Of a DNA stretch of 64,000 nucleotides, positions 6,082 through 15,700 are shown in pieces. The notes under the pieces were generated by a model, which saw only the letters and a program-made list of their open reading frames with translations, did no database searches and was not told the DNA's origin. Position 1 is the first letter of the stretch. Every line of letters starts with the position of its first letter. The stretch is from Anammoximicrobium sp964645045 (GTDB lineage: Bacteria; Planctomycetota; Planctomycetia; Pirellulales; Pirellulaceae). The stretch lies in assembly GCA_964645045.1 (NCBI GenBank), contig CAZXYZ010000008.1, positions 1 to 64,000 on the forward strand, in the 5' to 3' direction. The position numbers were made by a program, and so were the translations under genes.

Positions 6082-8528
6082 TAATCGGTATACAAGAATT
6101 CGTTCGAGTTCAGCAGCACGTGACACAAGTCGATTGGCGCGGCCGTTCCGTCGTGGAGCCACTGCACGACAGCCTCGGCCTCGGCCGGTTCCGGGACACG
6201 GCCATACACGATCCGGTACGCGTGAAGGACCGTGGCTCGTTCGTCGGACGTGGCGAGTTTGTTCAAGCGTCGAGCCAATGCCTCGGCCCGCTGCAGCGGC
6301 CAGGCGCCGTTGATCATCAGCAAGGACTGGGTGGGCGTGGTCGTAACGTTGCGACGGTCGGTGTTGGTGAAAGGATCGGCCATATCGAACGCGTCCAGCA
6401 CCGGATCGCGCGTGTTGCGGATCGCCTTGGTATAGACGCTCCGCCGCGGTTGCGATGCATTGACGCTGGGGCCGCCGGCGGTCAGATCCAGTTCTCCGCT
6501 GACCGCCAGCATCGCGTCGCGAATCTGCTCGGCATCCAATCGCCGCACCGGCGCATGCCACAGCCAACGGTTGTCCGGGTCCTTTTGGCGAGCCAGATCG
6601 CTACCCGGGTGCCGCGATGCCTGGCGGTACGTGGCCGAAGTCACAATCAAGCGGTGCAGCGGTTTGAACCGCCATCCGTCGGCGATGAACCGGCATGCCA
6701 GCCAGTCCAACAACTCGGGGTGCGAAGGCGGCTCACCCAAACGGCCGAAATCACTGGGCGTTGAAACCAAGCCGATGCCGAAATGCTGCTGCCAGACCCG
6801 ATTGACAATCACCCGCGCGGTGAGTGGATTGTCGGGACTGGCCAGCCACCGGGCCAGGGCGGTGCGGCGGCCGGTCGAGTTCCCCGACGGTGGTGGCTCG
6901 ATCGTCACGGGAGGTGGACCGAGCACGGTGAGGAATCCCGGCTCGACCGCGCGCTGCTCCCGCCCGCTGGCCATCAGCGTCGGGGGGGCGATCGCTCCCA
7001 CGTCGGTCACGGTGAATGCGGGCGGCAAGTCCTTGGGCCGCAAATCATCGAACTGTTTCAGCTCTTGCTGCAACTGGTCCCACTTGGCTTTCTGCTCGCC
7101 CTTCAGTTGGCTGCCGAAATTGATCCGTGCCACTTCTTCGCCGGCTTGGCGATTGGCCAGTTCAGCCAATTGATGCTCCAGCGGCGTACGTTGGGAAACC
7201 TCTTTGAGCAGCATGTCGCGGACATCCCGCGGGAACTTGTCGGCGGCTCGTTTGCGGGCCGCTTCGACCAGTGGCTTTTCCAGTTCGTCGATGGCGGCGC
7301 GAATTGCTGCCGTCTTCTCGCGCCACGCAGCCAACTGCGCCTGGTGCTGCTGCCACGCCTCGCCGGTTGCGTACGGCAGATCGTCGCGGGGCAGCAACGG
7401 CGTGAAGAACGCCTTCAGGCGGAAATAGTCTTCCTTCAAGATCGGATCGAACTTGTGATCGTGGCAACGGGCGCAGCCCATGCCCAGCCCCAAAAACACC
7501 TCGCCGGTCACGTTGGTGACGTCGATCAGGATGTTGTCCCACTGCGTCCGTGCGTCGCGCTGGTTGTACTCGTAGATTCCAAGCCGAAAATACGAGGTCG
7601 CGGCCAGCGTCTGGGGATCGTGCGGCGCGACTTCATCCCCGGCTAATTGCTCCAGAATGAAGCGGTCGTACGGCTTGTCATCGTTGAATGACTGAATGAC
7701 GTAATCCCGGTACCGCCACGCATGTGGGCGAAAAGCATCCTGCCGGAAGCCGTCCGATTCCGCGTAGCGAACCAGGTCCAGCCAGTGCCGCGCCCAGCGT
7801 TCTCCGTACCGAGGACTGTCCAGCAAGCGATCGGCCAGCCGCTCGTAGGCATCGGGCGCCGAGTCGGTCATGAAGGCGTCGATTTCTTTCGGACTTGGCG
7901 GCAGGCCGGTCAGGTCAAAGTACAGCCGCCGCGCCAGCGTACGCCGATCCGCTTCCGGCGCCGGGGTCAAGCCTTCGGCATCGAGCCGAGCCAAGACGAA
8001 GCGATCCAGATCGTTGCGAACCGGACGATTCGAGTCGAGGGCCGGCGGCGGAGAATCCTGGATGGGCTGGAAAGCCCAATACGCGCGGTCCTCGTCCGTA
8101 ATCTTCGGCTTGGCCGCGGCGGGCGTCCGGACTGAGCTATCGCGTCCGGGCCAGGGTGCGCCGATCTCGATCCACTTGGTAATCGCCGCGATCTGTTCGG
8201 ACTCCAGTTTCCCGTCGGGCGGCATTTCCAATGAGTCGTAACGGATCGCTTCGACCAGCAGACTCTCGTCCGGCTTGCCGGGCGCTAGCGCCGGGCCGGA
8301 TTCGCCGCCGGACAGGAGCCCGGACAGCGAATCGACTCGCAAGTCGCCCCGCTGCGACTGGTTGCCGTGGCACTTGAAACAATGTTCGGCCAACACCGGC
8401 CGGACCTGTTCCTCAAAAAACCGAACCTCTTGGTCCGTTGGTCCTGCCGCGATGACGGTTTTCGAAACGCCCGCCAAGCAAGCGAGCGTCAGTGTCAAAC
8501 AGATTGCCTGTCGCTGGTATATGGCCAT
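6081..8528 (-). CDS. PSCyt1/DUF1549/DUF1553 (PSD1) cytochrome-c-like protein
   Basis: An 815-aa planctomycete-type secreted protein. In order it has a signal peptide (residues 1-28), a PSCyt1 planctomycete cytochrome c domain with haem motif CFKCH (about residue 52) and LEMPPDGKL, a DUF1549 domain (about 150-370) with DLTGLPPSPKEIDAFM and GERWARHWLDLVRYAES and a second CxxCH (GCARCHDHKFDPI), and a DUF1553 domain (about 555-800) with RVWQQHFGIGLV, LDWLACRFI and TNTDRRNVTTTPTQSLL. It is probably periplasmic or outer-surface and haem-binding. Function is unknown; the pairing with DUF1501 downstream is conserved in the phylum, suggesting a joint complex. Confidence 0.93.
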   Translation of the reverse strand: MAIYQRQAICLTLTLACLAGVSKTVIAAGPTDQEVRFFEEQVRPVLAEHCFKCHGNQSQRGDLRVDSLSGLLSGGESGPALAPGKPDESLLVEAIRYDSLEMPPDGKLESEQIAAITKWIEIGAPWPGRDSSVRTPAAAKPKITDEDRAYWAFQPIQDSPPPALDSNRPVRNDLDRFVLARLDAEGLTPAPEADRRTLARRLYFDLTGLPPSPKEIDAFMTDSAPDAYERLADRLLDSPRYGERWARHWLDLVRYAESDGFRQDAFRPHAWRYRDYVIQSFNDDKPYDRFILEQLAGDEVAPHDPQTLAATSYFRLGIYEYNQRDARTQWDNILIDVTNVTGEVFLGLGMGCARCHDHKFDPILKEDYFRLKAFFTPLLPRDDLPYATGEAWQQHQAQLAAWREKTAAIRAAIDELEKPLVEAARKRAADKFPRDVRDMLLKEVSQRTPLEHQLAELANRQAGEEVARINFGSQLKGEQKAKWDQLQQELKQFDDLRPKDLPPAFTVTDVGAIAPPTLMASGREQRAVEPGFLTVLGPPPVTIEPPPSGNSTGRRTALARWLASPDNPLTARVIVNRVWQQHFGIGLVSTPSDFGRLGEPPSHPELLDWLACRFIADGWRFKPLHRLIVTSATYRQASRHPGSDLARQKDPDNRWLWHAPVRRLDAEQIRDAMLAVSGELDLTAGGPSVNASQPRRSVYTKAIRNTRDPVLDAFDMADPFTNTDRRNVTTTPTQSLLMINGAWPLQRAEALARRLNKLATSDERATVLHAYRIVYGRVPEPAEAEAVVQWLHDGTAAPIDLCHVLLNSNEFLYTD

Positions 8529-8618
8529 GACGCCATATCTTAGAGCGGCGCCCGCCGATAATCAATCGACCATCTTGGATGGGTTCCGGTGCCACGACTG
8601 CAAAGGTGCTAACCTCGC

Positions 8619-8688
8619 TGGAGTCCACGCTTCAGCGTGTGAGGCGGGTCATGCCCGCCGCAAGCGACACGCTAAAGCGTGAACTCCA
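8619..8688. repeat. TGGAGT..ACTCCA palindromic element, copy 1
   Basis: Arms TGGAGTCCACGCTTCAGCGT (8619-8638) and ACGCTAAAGCGTGAACTCCA (8669-8688) surround a GGCGGGTCATGCCCGCC hairpin. Relatives lie at 15604-15674 and 32701-32881, with a sequence variant at 43892-43943. Confidence 0.75.
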
Positions 8689-8700
8689 ACTTGCCGGTGC

Positions 8701-10566
8701 TCAACTGGTGGCCCGCATGGTCACTCGGACAACGCCTTCGTCGGTGGTCGTCTCCGTGTTCATGCCGGAGCGGTGGAAAATCTTCAGCATGCCGCTGTTT
8801 TCCGGCAGTACGTCCGCGTGGAACTCGTGGATTCCGGCCTGCCGGCCGATGTCGATCAGGCGATGAAACAAATGGCTGCCGATGCCCTTACGCTGCCAGT
8901 CGTCGCGGACCACGAAGGCCATCTCGGCGGAGCGTTTCGCCGGGTTGGTCATGTAGCGGCCGACCGCCACGATCTCCTCGAGGCCGGCGTGACCGCGGAC
9001 CACCACCAAGGCCATCTCCGTGTCGTAGTCTACGTTGCAGAACATCTGCAGCTTGTTGTGCGGCAGCGATTTCAGCGTGCCGTGATACCGCAGGTACTTC
9101 GTCTGCTCGCTGAACGCATAGAACATGGCCTTGATATAGTCCTCGTCGGACGGCCGAATTGGCCGCACCAGGAGCTTGGTGCCGTCGTCCAGCGGCATGG
9201 TCTCTTCCAATTCATCGGGATAAGGATGGGCGGACGGCAGAATCTGGTCGGCGTACACCAAGCGGCGGCGTTTGGCGGTGTGCAGCAGTTCGGAGCGGAA
9301 ATCCGGGTGCGCGACGTGGATCAGGGCCATGGCGCGTTCCCGCATCGTCCGGCCGTGCAAGTAAGCGATTCCGTACTCGGTGACCACATAGTGCGTATCG
9401 CCGCGCGTGGTGACGACGCCGGCGCCTTGCTGCAGGAAGGGGACGATCCGACTGTGGACGTTGCCGTCCTTGTCCGTCGCCGTGCTGGGCAAGGCCAGTA
9501 CGGGCTTGCCGCCGCGGGCCATCGATGCGCCCCGCATGAAGTCGGCGTGGCCGCCGATGCCGCTGTACAACCGCTCGCCGATGGAATCCGCCACGGCTTG
9601 GCCGGTCAAGTCGACTTCGATGGCCGCATTGATGGCCACAATGTTGTCGTGCTGGGCAATCACCCGCGGATCGTTCGTGTACTCGGATGGGTGCATCTCG
9701 ATTTGCGGGTTGTTGTGCAGGAAGCAGAACAACTCCTGGGACCCGGCGGCGAAACTGCCCACGGTCTTGCCCTGATGGATCGTCTTGCGGTCTCCCGTGA
9801 TCACGCCCTTTTCCGTCAACCGCATGACGCCGTCGGAGAACATCTCGGTGTGGATTCCCAGATCGTTCCGGTCGGTCAGCGACAGCAACACCGTATCGGG
9901 CAGCCGGCCGATGCCCAGTTGCAGCGTATCGCCGTCGGCGACCAGACTGGCGACGTTGTCCGCGATCCGCGCCGTGATTTCGTCCGGCTCGCTGATCACG
10001 GGCCATTCCAGCAGCGGTTCGTTGTGTTCGACCAGATAGTCGATGTCGCGGACGTGAATGAAGCTGTTGCCCAAGGTGCGCGGCATGTAGCTATTGACCT
10101 GGGCGACCAGCAGGTGGGCGGCCAGGGCCGCCGAGCGGGTCATGTCGACGGACACGCCCAAACTGCAGAAGCCGTGTTCGTCCGGCGGGCTGACCATAAT
10201 CAGCGCCACGTCGATCGGGATCCGGCCGGACTTGAACATGCTGGGGATCTGCGAGAAGAAGATCGGCGTGTAATCGGCGCGGGCCTGGCCGACGGCTTCG
10301 CGGACGCTGTTGCCGATAAAGAACGCGTTGGCGCGGAACCGGCTGGAGTATTTGGGATCCGTATATGGCGCGACGCCCATCGTCAGCACGTTCAGCAGTT
10401 CGGTATCTTCCGCATCGCTGCCGGATTCCACCAGCGCGCGGACCAGCTCCTGCGGCTCGCCGCACGCGGAACCGATAAACACGCGGTTGCCCGGCTTGAT
10501 ATGCTTGATCGCCGCACTGGCCGACACCAATTTCTTCCGCCACGTTTCACGCCAATCAACAGCCAT
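8701..10566 (-). CDS. Acetyl-CoA hydrolase/CoA-transferase fused to a GNAT domain
   Basis: A 621-aa two-domain protein. Residues 1 to about 450 are an acetyl-CoA hydrolase/4-hydroxybutyrate CoA-transferase domain: N-terminal KPGNRVFIGSACGEP, GIGRLPDTVL, the catalytic glutamate in HTEMFSDG, and GGHADFMRGA with TEYGIAYLHGRT. Residues about 470-621 are a GNAT acetyltransferase with the CoA-binding loop WQRKGIGSHLF and a YL(R)Y-type start (LVRPIRPSDED). This GNAT start resembles the Pat/YfiQ protein acetyltransferases. The gene lies 10 bp downstream of the ADP-forming synthetase and in the same cluster as acs, so the likely substrate world is acetate and short acyl-CoAs. The GNAT domain may acetylate a lysine in a metabolic partner; this is an inference. 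Confidence 0.88.
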   Translation of the reverse strand: MAVDWRETWRKKLVSASAAIKHIKPGNRVFIGSACGEPQELVRALVESGSDAEDTELLNVLTMGVAPYTDPKYSSRFRANAFFIGNSVREAVGQARADYTPIFFSQIPSMFKSGRIPIDVALIMVSPPDEHGFCSLGVSVDMTRSAALAAHLLVAQVNSYMPRTLGNSFIHVRDIDYLVEHNEPLLEWPVISEPDEITARIADNVASLVADGDTLQLGIGRLPDTVLLSLTDRNDLGIHTEMFSDGVMRLTEKGVITGDRKTIHQGKTVGSFAAGSQELFCFLHNNPQIEMHPSEYTNDPRVIAQHDNIVAINAAIEVDLTGQAVADSIGERLYSGIGGHADFMRGASMARGGKPVLALPSTATDKDGNVHSRIVPFLQQGAGVVTTRGDTHYVVTEYGIAYLHGRTMRERAMALIHVAHPDFRSELLHTAKRRRLVYADQILPSAHPYPDELEETMPLDDGTKLLVRPIRPSDEDYIKAMFYAFSEQTKYLRYHGTLKSLPHNKLQMFCNVDYDTEMALVVVRGHAGLEEIVAVGRYMTNPAKRSAEMAFVVRDDWQRKGIGSHLFHRLIDIGRQAGIHEFHADVLPENSGMLKIFHRSGMNTETTTDEGVVRVTMRATS

Positions 10567-10576
10567 GATTGCTCAC

Positions 10577-12742
10577 CTACTCCTTGGAAAGAATGATCCT
10601 CGCGTCGGCGACCACCGCGCCCTTGCCGCGTGGGTAGACCAGTAACGGGTTAATGTCCAACTCGTGGATTTCCGGGTGTACGGTTACGAATTGACTCAGA
10701 CGCATCAGGCATTCGGCCACCGCCGACAAATCCGAAGGCGGTTCGCCGCGGGCGCCCTGCAGTAGCTTGATACTGCGGATTTCGCGGATCATTTCGTCCG
10801 CTTCATTTTCGCGGATGGGAGCCAGACGGAAAGCGACATCCTTGAGGATCTCGGTGTAGATGCCGCCCAGACCGACCATCAACACCGGACCAAACCGCTT
10901 GTCCCGCGTGACACCCAGGATCACTTCCTTGCCGCGGTCCATCATCTTCTGCATCAGCACGCCCCAGATTTCCACGTCGTTGCCCAGCCGGGCACGGACG
11001 GTGGCGAGCATGGTGTCGTGCGCCGCACGGACCGCCGGGCCGTCGCGCAGATCCAACTGGACGCCGCCCACGTCCGTTTTGTGCAGGATCTTGGGGCCGA
11101 CGATTTTCATCACCACGGGATAGCCCATTTCGTCGGCCACCGCCACCGCTTCGTCCGCCGAACGTGCCAGCTTGAACGGCACCGTGGGAAAGCCGTACGC
11201 CTTGAGCGCTTCCAGGGCCCGGATCTCGATCAGCTGCGGCCGGCCCGCGTCAAATTCGTCTTGAAACAGCTTTTGGACCGACTCTTTGTCGGCCTCAAAC
11301 TGCCGGTATCCGCGGATCTTGGACCGCACCCACTCCGAAAAACGGCTCTTGGCGGCCATCGCCCGCATGGCGTTTTCTGGAAAGGCAAACGTCGGCACTC
11401 CGTATTTTTTCTGCAGGACTTCGACCCCGGCGGATACGTCCTCCAGGCCCATCAGGCAGGCCGCCATCGGTTTGCTGCAGAACTCCTTCGTCTCGCCGAT
11501 GACCACGGCGATTTCGGTGACGTCCGTCATCGTCTGCGGCGTGACAATCACCAGGACTTGATCCACGGTCTCGTCGGCGGTCACCGCGTCCAAGGCGGCA
11601 CGGTAACGGTCGCTGCGGGCGTCCCCGATTACATCCACGGGATTCTTGATGCTGCCCACGGTCGGCATCTGGAACTGGAGCGATTTCTTCGTGTAGTCGC
11701 GGAACTTGGCCAACTCCAACCCGTTGCGGATGGCGGCATCGGTCGCCATGATGCCCGGCCCGCCGGCGTTGGTGACAATGGCGGTCCTGCGGCCGGCAGG
11801 CAACATCGGGTCGGTGAAGACTTCGGCCAGATCGAACAACTCCGCCACCGTTTCGACGCGGAAGGCGCCCGCCTGAGTCATCAGCGCGTTATACAATTCG
11901 TCCGAGCCCGCCAATGACCCGGTATGGGAAGCAGCAGCGGCGGCGCCTTCGGCCGTCCGGCCGCTCTTGATGACCAGGATCGGCTTGGGGCTCTTCCCGT
12001 GCGTGATCTCGTGGGCGGCGGCCAGGAACCGGTGGCCGTCGCCGATTTCCTCGACGTACAGCATGATCGCTTGCGTTTTGTCGTCGGCAGCCAACGAGCG
12101 GAGCAAATCGACTTCGTCGATGTCGCACTTGTTACCAAAACTGACGAACTGCGAAAACCCGATTCCGCGCCCTTTGGCATAATCCAGCAGCGCCGCGCAC
12201 AACGCCCCGCTTTGCGAAATCAGGCCCAGGCAGCCGTGGGGCGGGATGTCGCGGCCGAACGAGGCGTTCATCTGCACTTCCGGATCGGTGTTGATCACGC
12301 CCAGGCAATTGGGGCCCAGGATCGACAAGCCGCGTTCGCGGGCGATGTCGCGAATCCGCAATTCCCGGATCGCTCCTTCCTCGCCAACCTCCTTGAAACC
12401 CGCCGAAATCACGACCATGTGTTTCGTGCCCAATTCCGCGGCTTGTAGCACGACCCGTTCGACGTGGGGCGACGGAACCACCACCACCACCAAATCCGGG
12501 ACCTCACCCAAGGACTGCAAATCCTTGAAGCACGGAACGCCCAAGATGCCGCGTGCCTGCGGGTTCACGGGATAGATGACACCCGTGTAGTGGCCGTAGA
12601 TTAAATTACGGATCACCGCATGACCCACCGACCCGACTTTGCGGGACGCCCCCACCACCGCAATCGATGTGGGGAAGAATAGCGGCCTTAGATCGCGCGC
12701 CGGGGGCAACGTCAAAGATGCAAGTTCAGCGACGGCAGTCAT
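10577..12742 (-). CDS. Acetate--CoA ligase (ADP-forming), fused alpha and beta subunits
   Basis: A 721-aa NDP-forming acyl-CoA synthetase that interconverts acyl-CoA, ADP and Pi with the acid, CoA and ATP. The N-terminal CoA-binding domain (FFPTSIAVVGASRKVGSVG), the succinyl-CoA-ligase-like domain (SILGPNCLGVINT, GLISQSGALC) with the phosphorylated histidine in ASHTGSLAGSDELY, and the C-terminal ATP-grasp domain (KAYGFPTVPFKLA, YPVVMKIVGPKILHKTDVGG, DINPLLVYPRGKGAVVADARI) are all present. Because the histidine is present, this is a real ligase rather than only a regulatory pseudo-enzyme. GGAGAAGAA precedes the ATG. It sits in an operon with the CoA-transferase/GNAT gene, and acs lies upstream on the same strand. 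Confidence 0.9.
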   Translation of the reverse strand: MTAVAELASLTLPPARDLRPLFFPTSIAVVGASRKVGSVGHAVIRNLIYGHYTGVIYPVNPQARGILGVPCFKDLQSLGEVPDLVVVVVPSPHVERVVLQAAELGTKHMVVISAGFKEVGEEGAIRELRIRDIARERGLSILGPNCLGVINTDPEVQMNASFGRDIPPHGCLGLISQSGALCAALLDYAKGRGIGFSQFVSFGNKCDIDEVDLLRSLAADDKTQAIMLYVEEIGDGHRFLAAAHEITHGKSPKPILVIKSGRTAEGAAAAASHTGSLAGSDELYNALMTQAGAFRVETVAELFDLAEVFTDPMLPAGRRTAIVTNAGGPGIMATDAAIRNGLELAKFRDYTKKSLQFQMPTVGSIKNPVDVIGDARSDRYRAALDAVTADETVDQVLVIVTPQTMTDVTEIAVVIGETKEFCSKPMAACLMGLEDVSAGVEVLQKKYGVPTFAFPENAMRAMAAKSRFSEWVRSKIRGYRQFEADKESVQKLFQDEFDAGRPQLIEIRALEALKAYGFPTVPFKLARSADEAVAVADEMGYPVVMKIVGPKILHKTDVGGVQLDLRDGPAVRAAHDTMLATVRARLGNDVEIWGVLMQKMMDRGKEVILGVTRDKRFGPVLMVGLGGIYTEILKDVAFRLAPIRENEADEMIREIRSIKLLQGARGEPPSDLSAVAECLMRLSQFVTVHPEIHELDINPLLVYPRGKGAVVADARIILSKE

Positions 12743-12898
12743 TTCTTCTCCGTTTCTTCACGGTTTCAGTTATGCAGCTATTCAAGTATTCCAGTCGGTA
12801 GGTAGTTTGTAAAGGGCTGTATCGCCACAAAATGACGATCCAGCCCCCAGAACGCCTTAGTTTAGGTCGGCACGGTTCATTGGAGGCGATCCACCACC

Positions 12899-12930
12899 AA
12901 CCCCCGGGCTTACGCCGCGGGGTTCGCCAA
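12899..12930. repeat. CGGGCTTACGCCG-type dispersed repeat
   Basis: CGGGCTTACGCCGCGGGGTT is related to the identical copies at 28662-28700 and 63531-63569. It lies in the 204-bp gap between acs and the ADP-forming synthetase gene. Flanking sequence also resembles the last bases of acs (GGTTCGCCACCA against GGCGATCCACCACCA), suggesting a small local duplication. Confidence 0.5.
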
Positions 12931-12946
12931 GTTAGGCCGGCTGGAT

Positions 12947-14908
12947 TCACTGGGGGCGGTTCGCCACCAGATGCTCCACGACCGACGGATCGGCCAACGT
13001 CGAGGTATCGCCGACGCTGTCCAATTCGTTTTCCGCGATTTTCCGCAGGATCCGCCGCATGATCTTGCCGCTGCGGGTCTTCGGCAGACCGGGAGCCCAT
13101 TGCAGGACGTCCGGCGTGGCGATCGGTCCGATCTCTTTGCGGACGTGCTTGACCAGCACAGTCTTCAACTCGTCGGTGGGCTCGATTCCGGTCTTCAGCG
13201 TAACGTACGCATAGATGCCTTGCCCCTTAATGTCGTGCGGATAACCGACGACAGCGGCTTCGGCAACGTACGGATGGCTGACCAGAGCGCTTTCGACTTC
13301 GGCCGTTCCCAAACGATGTCCCGAAACGTTGATCACGTCGTCGACGCGGCCCAGCAGCCAGTAGTCGCCGTCCTTGTCCCGCCGGCTGCCGTCACCCGTG
13401 AAGTACATTCCTTTGTAGGCGCTGAAGTACGTCTGGATGAACCGATCGTGGTCCCCCCACGTGGTCCGCATAATTCCCGGCCAGGGCTTGGTAATGCACA
13501 GTTTGCCCGAGGTCCCGTCCGGCACCGGGTTGCCTTGATCGTCCAGGACGATCGGCTCGACGCCGAAGAACGGACGGCTGGCGCTGCCGGGCTTGAGGGT
13601 ATGCGCCCCGGGCAGCGGCGTGATCAGGATACCGCCGGTCTCGGTCTGCCACCACGTGTCGACCACCGGGCAGCGTTCCTTGCCCACCAGGCGCCAGTAC
13701 CACAGCCAAACCTCGGGATTGATCGGCTCGCCGACGGAGCCCAGCAGCTTGAGGCTGGACAGGTTCCGTTTGGTCACATGCTGCTCGCCTTCGCGCATTA
13801 GCGCGCGGATCGCCGTCGGTGCCGTATAGAATTGGGTGACCTTGTACTTGTCGATCACGTCCCAGAACCGGCCGGCGTCCGGGTAGGTCGGAGTGCCCTC
13901 GAACATCACGCTGATGGCGCCGGTACAGAGGGGGCCGTAGACGATGTACGAGTGGCCGGTGACCCAGCCGATGTCGGCCGTACACCACCAAATGTCGCCC
14001 TCTTTGTAGTCGAAAATGTACTTGAACGTCGTCGCGGTATAGACCATGTAACCGCCGGTGGTGTGCAGCACGCCCTTGGGCTTGCCGGTCGACCCGGACG
14101 TGTACAGGATGAACAAGGGATCTTCGGCGTCCAGCCACAGCGGTTCGCAATGCGGATCGGCTGCGGCCATCGCTTCGTGGTACCAGACATCGCGGCCCGC
14201 CTCCATCGGCACCGCCACGCCCGTGCGCTTGACCACCACAACTTTTTCAATGCTCGGGCATTCGGCCAGGCCCAGATCCGCCTTGGCCTTCATCGGGATG
14301 TCGTGCTTCTTGCCCCGGTAGGCCGTGTCCTGCGTGACGAGCAGTTTGCACGTGGAATCCTGGATCCGGTCGCGGAGCGAATCCTCGCTGAAGGCCCCGA
14401 ACACAACCGAGTGAATCGCGCCGATCCTGGCGCAGGCCAGCATGGCGACCGCCAACTCGGGAATCATCTGCATGTATAAGCAAACGCGGTCGCCCTTCTG
14501 GATGCCCAGCGACTTGAGCACGTTGGCGAATTTGCAGACTTCGGCGTGCAATTCCTTGTAAGTCAAGACGCGCTGTTCGCTCGGCTCGTTGCCTTCCCAA
14601 ATCAGCGCCGGTTGGTCGCCGCGTTTCTCCAGGTGCCGGTCGAGTGCGTTCACGCTGATGTTCGTCTTGCCGCCGAGAAACCACTGGATGTTAACGTCGC
14701 CCTCAAAGGTGTATTCAAGAACCTTGTCCCACTTCTTGTTCCAGACAAACCCCTCGGCGATCTCCGCCCAAAACCCTTCCGGATCCTGAATGGACCGCTG
14801 GTACATCTCCTGGTAGGCATCATACGAAGGACAGTTCGCTTTGCCGGCGAAATTCGCGCGAGGCGGAATCAGTTTGCCGCCAGATTCGGTGGTCGCAAGA
14901 TCGGCCAT
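12947..14908 (-). CDS. acs: Acetyl-CoA synthetase (AMP-forming)
   Basis: A 653-aa ANL-superfamily ligase converting acetate, ATP and CoA to acetyl-CoA, AMP and PPi. Diagnostic segments are the P-loop YTSGSTGKPKGVLHTTGGYM, WCTADIGWVTGHSY, VDTWWQTETGG, FTGDGSRRDKDGDYW, GRVDDVINVSGHR and the C-terminal PKTRSGKIMRR, whose Lys615 is the catalytic lysine regulated by acetylation in other bacteria. The ATG at 14908 is chosen over a TTG six bases upstream because AGGAG lies ten bases before it. The downstream cluster contains an ADP-forming synthetase and a GNAT fusion, so Acs activity may be controlled by lysine acetylation from within the operon. Confidence 0.96.
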   Translation of the reverse strand: MADLATTESGGKLIPPRANFAGKANCPSYDAYQEMYQRSIQDPEGFWAEIAEGFVWNKKWDKVLEYTFEGDVNIQWFLGGKTNISVNALDRHLEKRGDQPALIWEGNEPSEQRVLTYKELHAEVCKFANVLKSLGIQKGDRVCLYMQMIPELAVAMLACARIGAIHSVVFGAFSEDSLRDRIQDSTCKLLVTQDTAYRGKKHDIPMKAKADLGLAECPSIEKVVVVKRTGVAVPMEAGRDVWYHEAMAAADPHCEPLWLDAEDPLFILYTSGSTGKPKGVLHTTGGYMVYTATTFKYIFDYKEGDIWWCTADIGWVTGHSYIVYGPLCTGAISVMFEGTPTYPDAGRFWDVIDKYKVTQFYTAPTAIRALMREGEQHVTKRNLSSLKLLGSVGEPINPEVWLWYWRLVGKERCPVVDTWWQTETGGILITPLPGAHTLKPGSASRPFFGVEPIVLDDQGNPVPDGTSGKLCITKPWPGIMRTTWGDHDRFIQTYFSAYKGMYFTGDGSRRDKDGDYWLLGRVDDVINVSGHRLGTAEVESALVSHPYVAEAAVVGYPHDIKGQGIYAYVTLKTGIEPTDELKTVLVKHVRKEIGPIATPDVLQWAPGLPKTRSGKIMRRILRKIAENELDSVGDTSTLADPSVVEHLVANRPQ

Positions 14909-15074
14909 TTGCAATTACTCCTTCGGAGGTAAGTGATTGGCACCCGAACAGATGTGACCGGGTTCCGTAGACTTACGGAGCTTTATAGAATAACGAGGGA
15001 ATGCGTCGGCGACAACGGGGGACGCTAGCACTTGGGCGGGCCGGGCGATTTCTCAATCCCGTCAACCGGGGGCT

Positions 15075-15533
15075 TTATTCATCCGGAGCACGCAGCCACG
15101 GGCCGAGAAAACCGGCCCCTTCGCCGATTTCTTCCGGCTGGAAATAAAGTCCGATTTCGCGGCGGGCCGCCTCGGGGCCGTCCGATCCGTGGACCAGGTT
15201 CATTTGCCGGCTGCAGCCAAAATCGCCCCGGATCGTCCCGGCCGCGGCGTTGCGGCCGTTGGTCGCCCCCAGCATGTCCCGGATGACGCGAATGGCTTCG
15301 ATCCCTTCGACGACCATCGCGACCACGGGGCCGCCGGTGATGAACGCCTCCAAGCCGGGATAAAACGGCTTGTGGACGTGTTCCGCGTAGTGTTGCCGGG
15401 CGAGGTCCGGCGTGACGCGCAGCATCTTCATCGCCAGGATACTCAGTCCCTTGTCCTCCAAGCGGCTGATCACGCGGCCCATCAACCGGCGTTGGACACA
15501 ATCAGGCTTTAACAGGAGCAGTGTACGTTCCAT
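15075..15533 (-). CDS. ndk: Nucleoside diphosphate kinase
   Basis: A 152-aa NDK transferring gamma-phosphate between nucleoside triphosphates and diphosphates. It starts MERTLLLLKPDCVQRR, carries the Gly/Arg residues of the nucleotide site, and has the phospho-histidine motif NLVHGSDG at about residue 115. Length is standard (about 140-155 aa), with a slightly long C-terminal tail. The frame is open far upstream but only this segment is NDK. An ATG nine bases upstream (15542) is a possible alternative start. Confidence 0.95.
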   Translation of the reverse strand: MERTLLLLKPDCVQRRLMGRVISRLEDKGLSILAMKMLRVTPDLARQHYAEHVHKPFYPGLEAFITGGPVVAMVVEGIEAIRVIRDMLGATNGRNAAAGTIRGDFGCSRQMNLVHGSDGPEAARREIGLYFQPEEIGEGAGFLGPWLRAPDE

Positions 15534-15603
15534 GCACGGCATGTTATGCGACAGAGTTAGTGGTAACAAGACGGGGCGTCGAGTTGGACGTCGGACGCCG
15601 AGC

Positions 15604-15674
15604 TGGAGTTCACGCTTTAGAGTGTGTCTTTCATCGGACGGAGCCCGCCTGGACACGCTGAAGCGTGAACTCCA
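15604..15674. repeat. TGGAGT..ACTCCA palindromic element, copy 2
   Basis: Arms TGGAGTTCACGCTTTAGAGT and ACACGCTGAAGCGTGAACTC(CA) flank a CGGACGGAGCCCGCC-containing loop. It is the same family as 8619-8688 and lies between ndk and the end of the DUF11 gene, where it could fold as a hairpin. Confidence 0.75.
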
Positions 15675-15700
15675 ACGGAGGCCGGGCAACGTGGGCGAAC

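Noticed and set aside
8773..10596. A long open frame on the + strand opposite the CoA-transferase/GNAT gene
   Set aside because: It is the antisense shadow of a clear enzyme in GC-rich DNA; its composition is His/Gln/Arg-rich with no recognisable domain.
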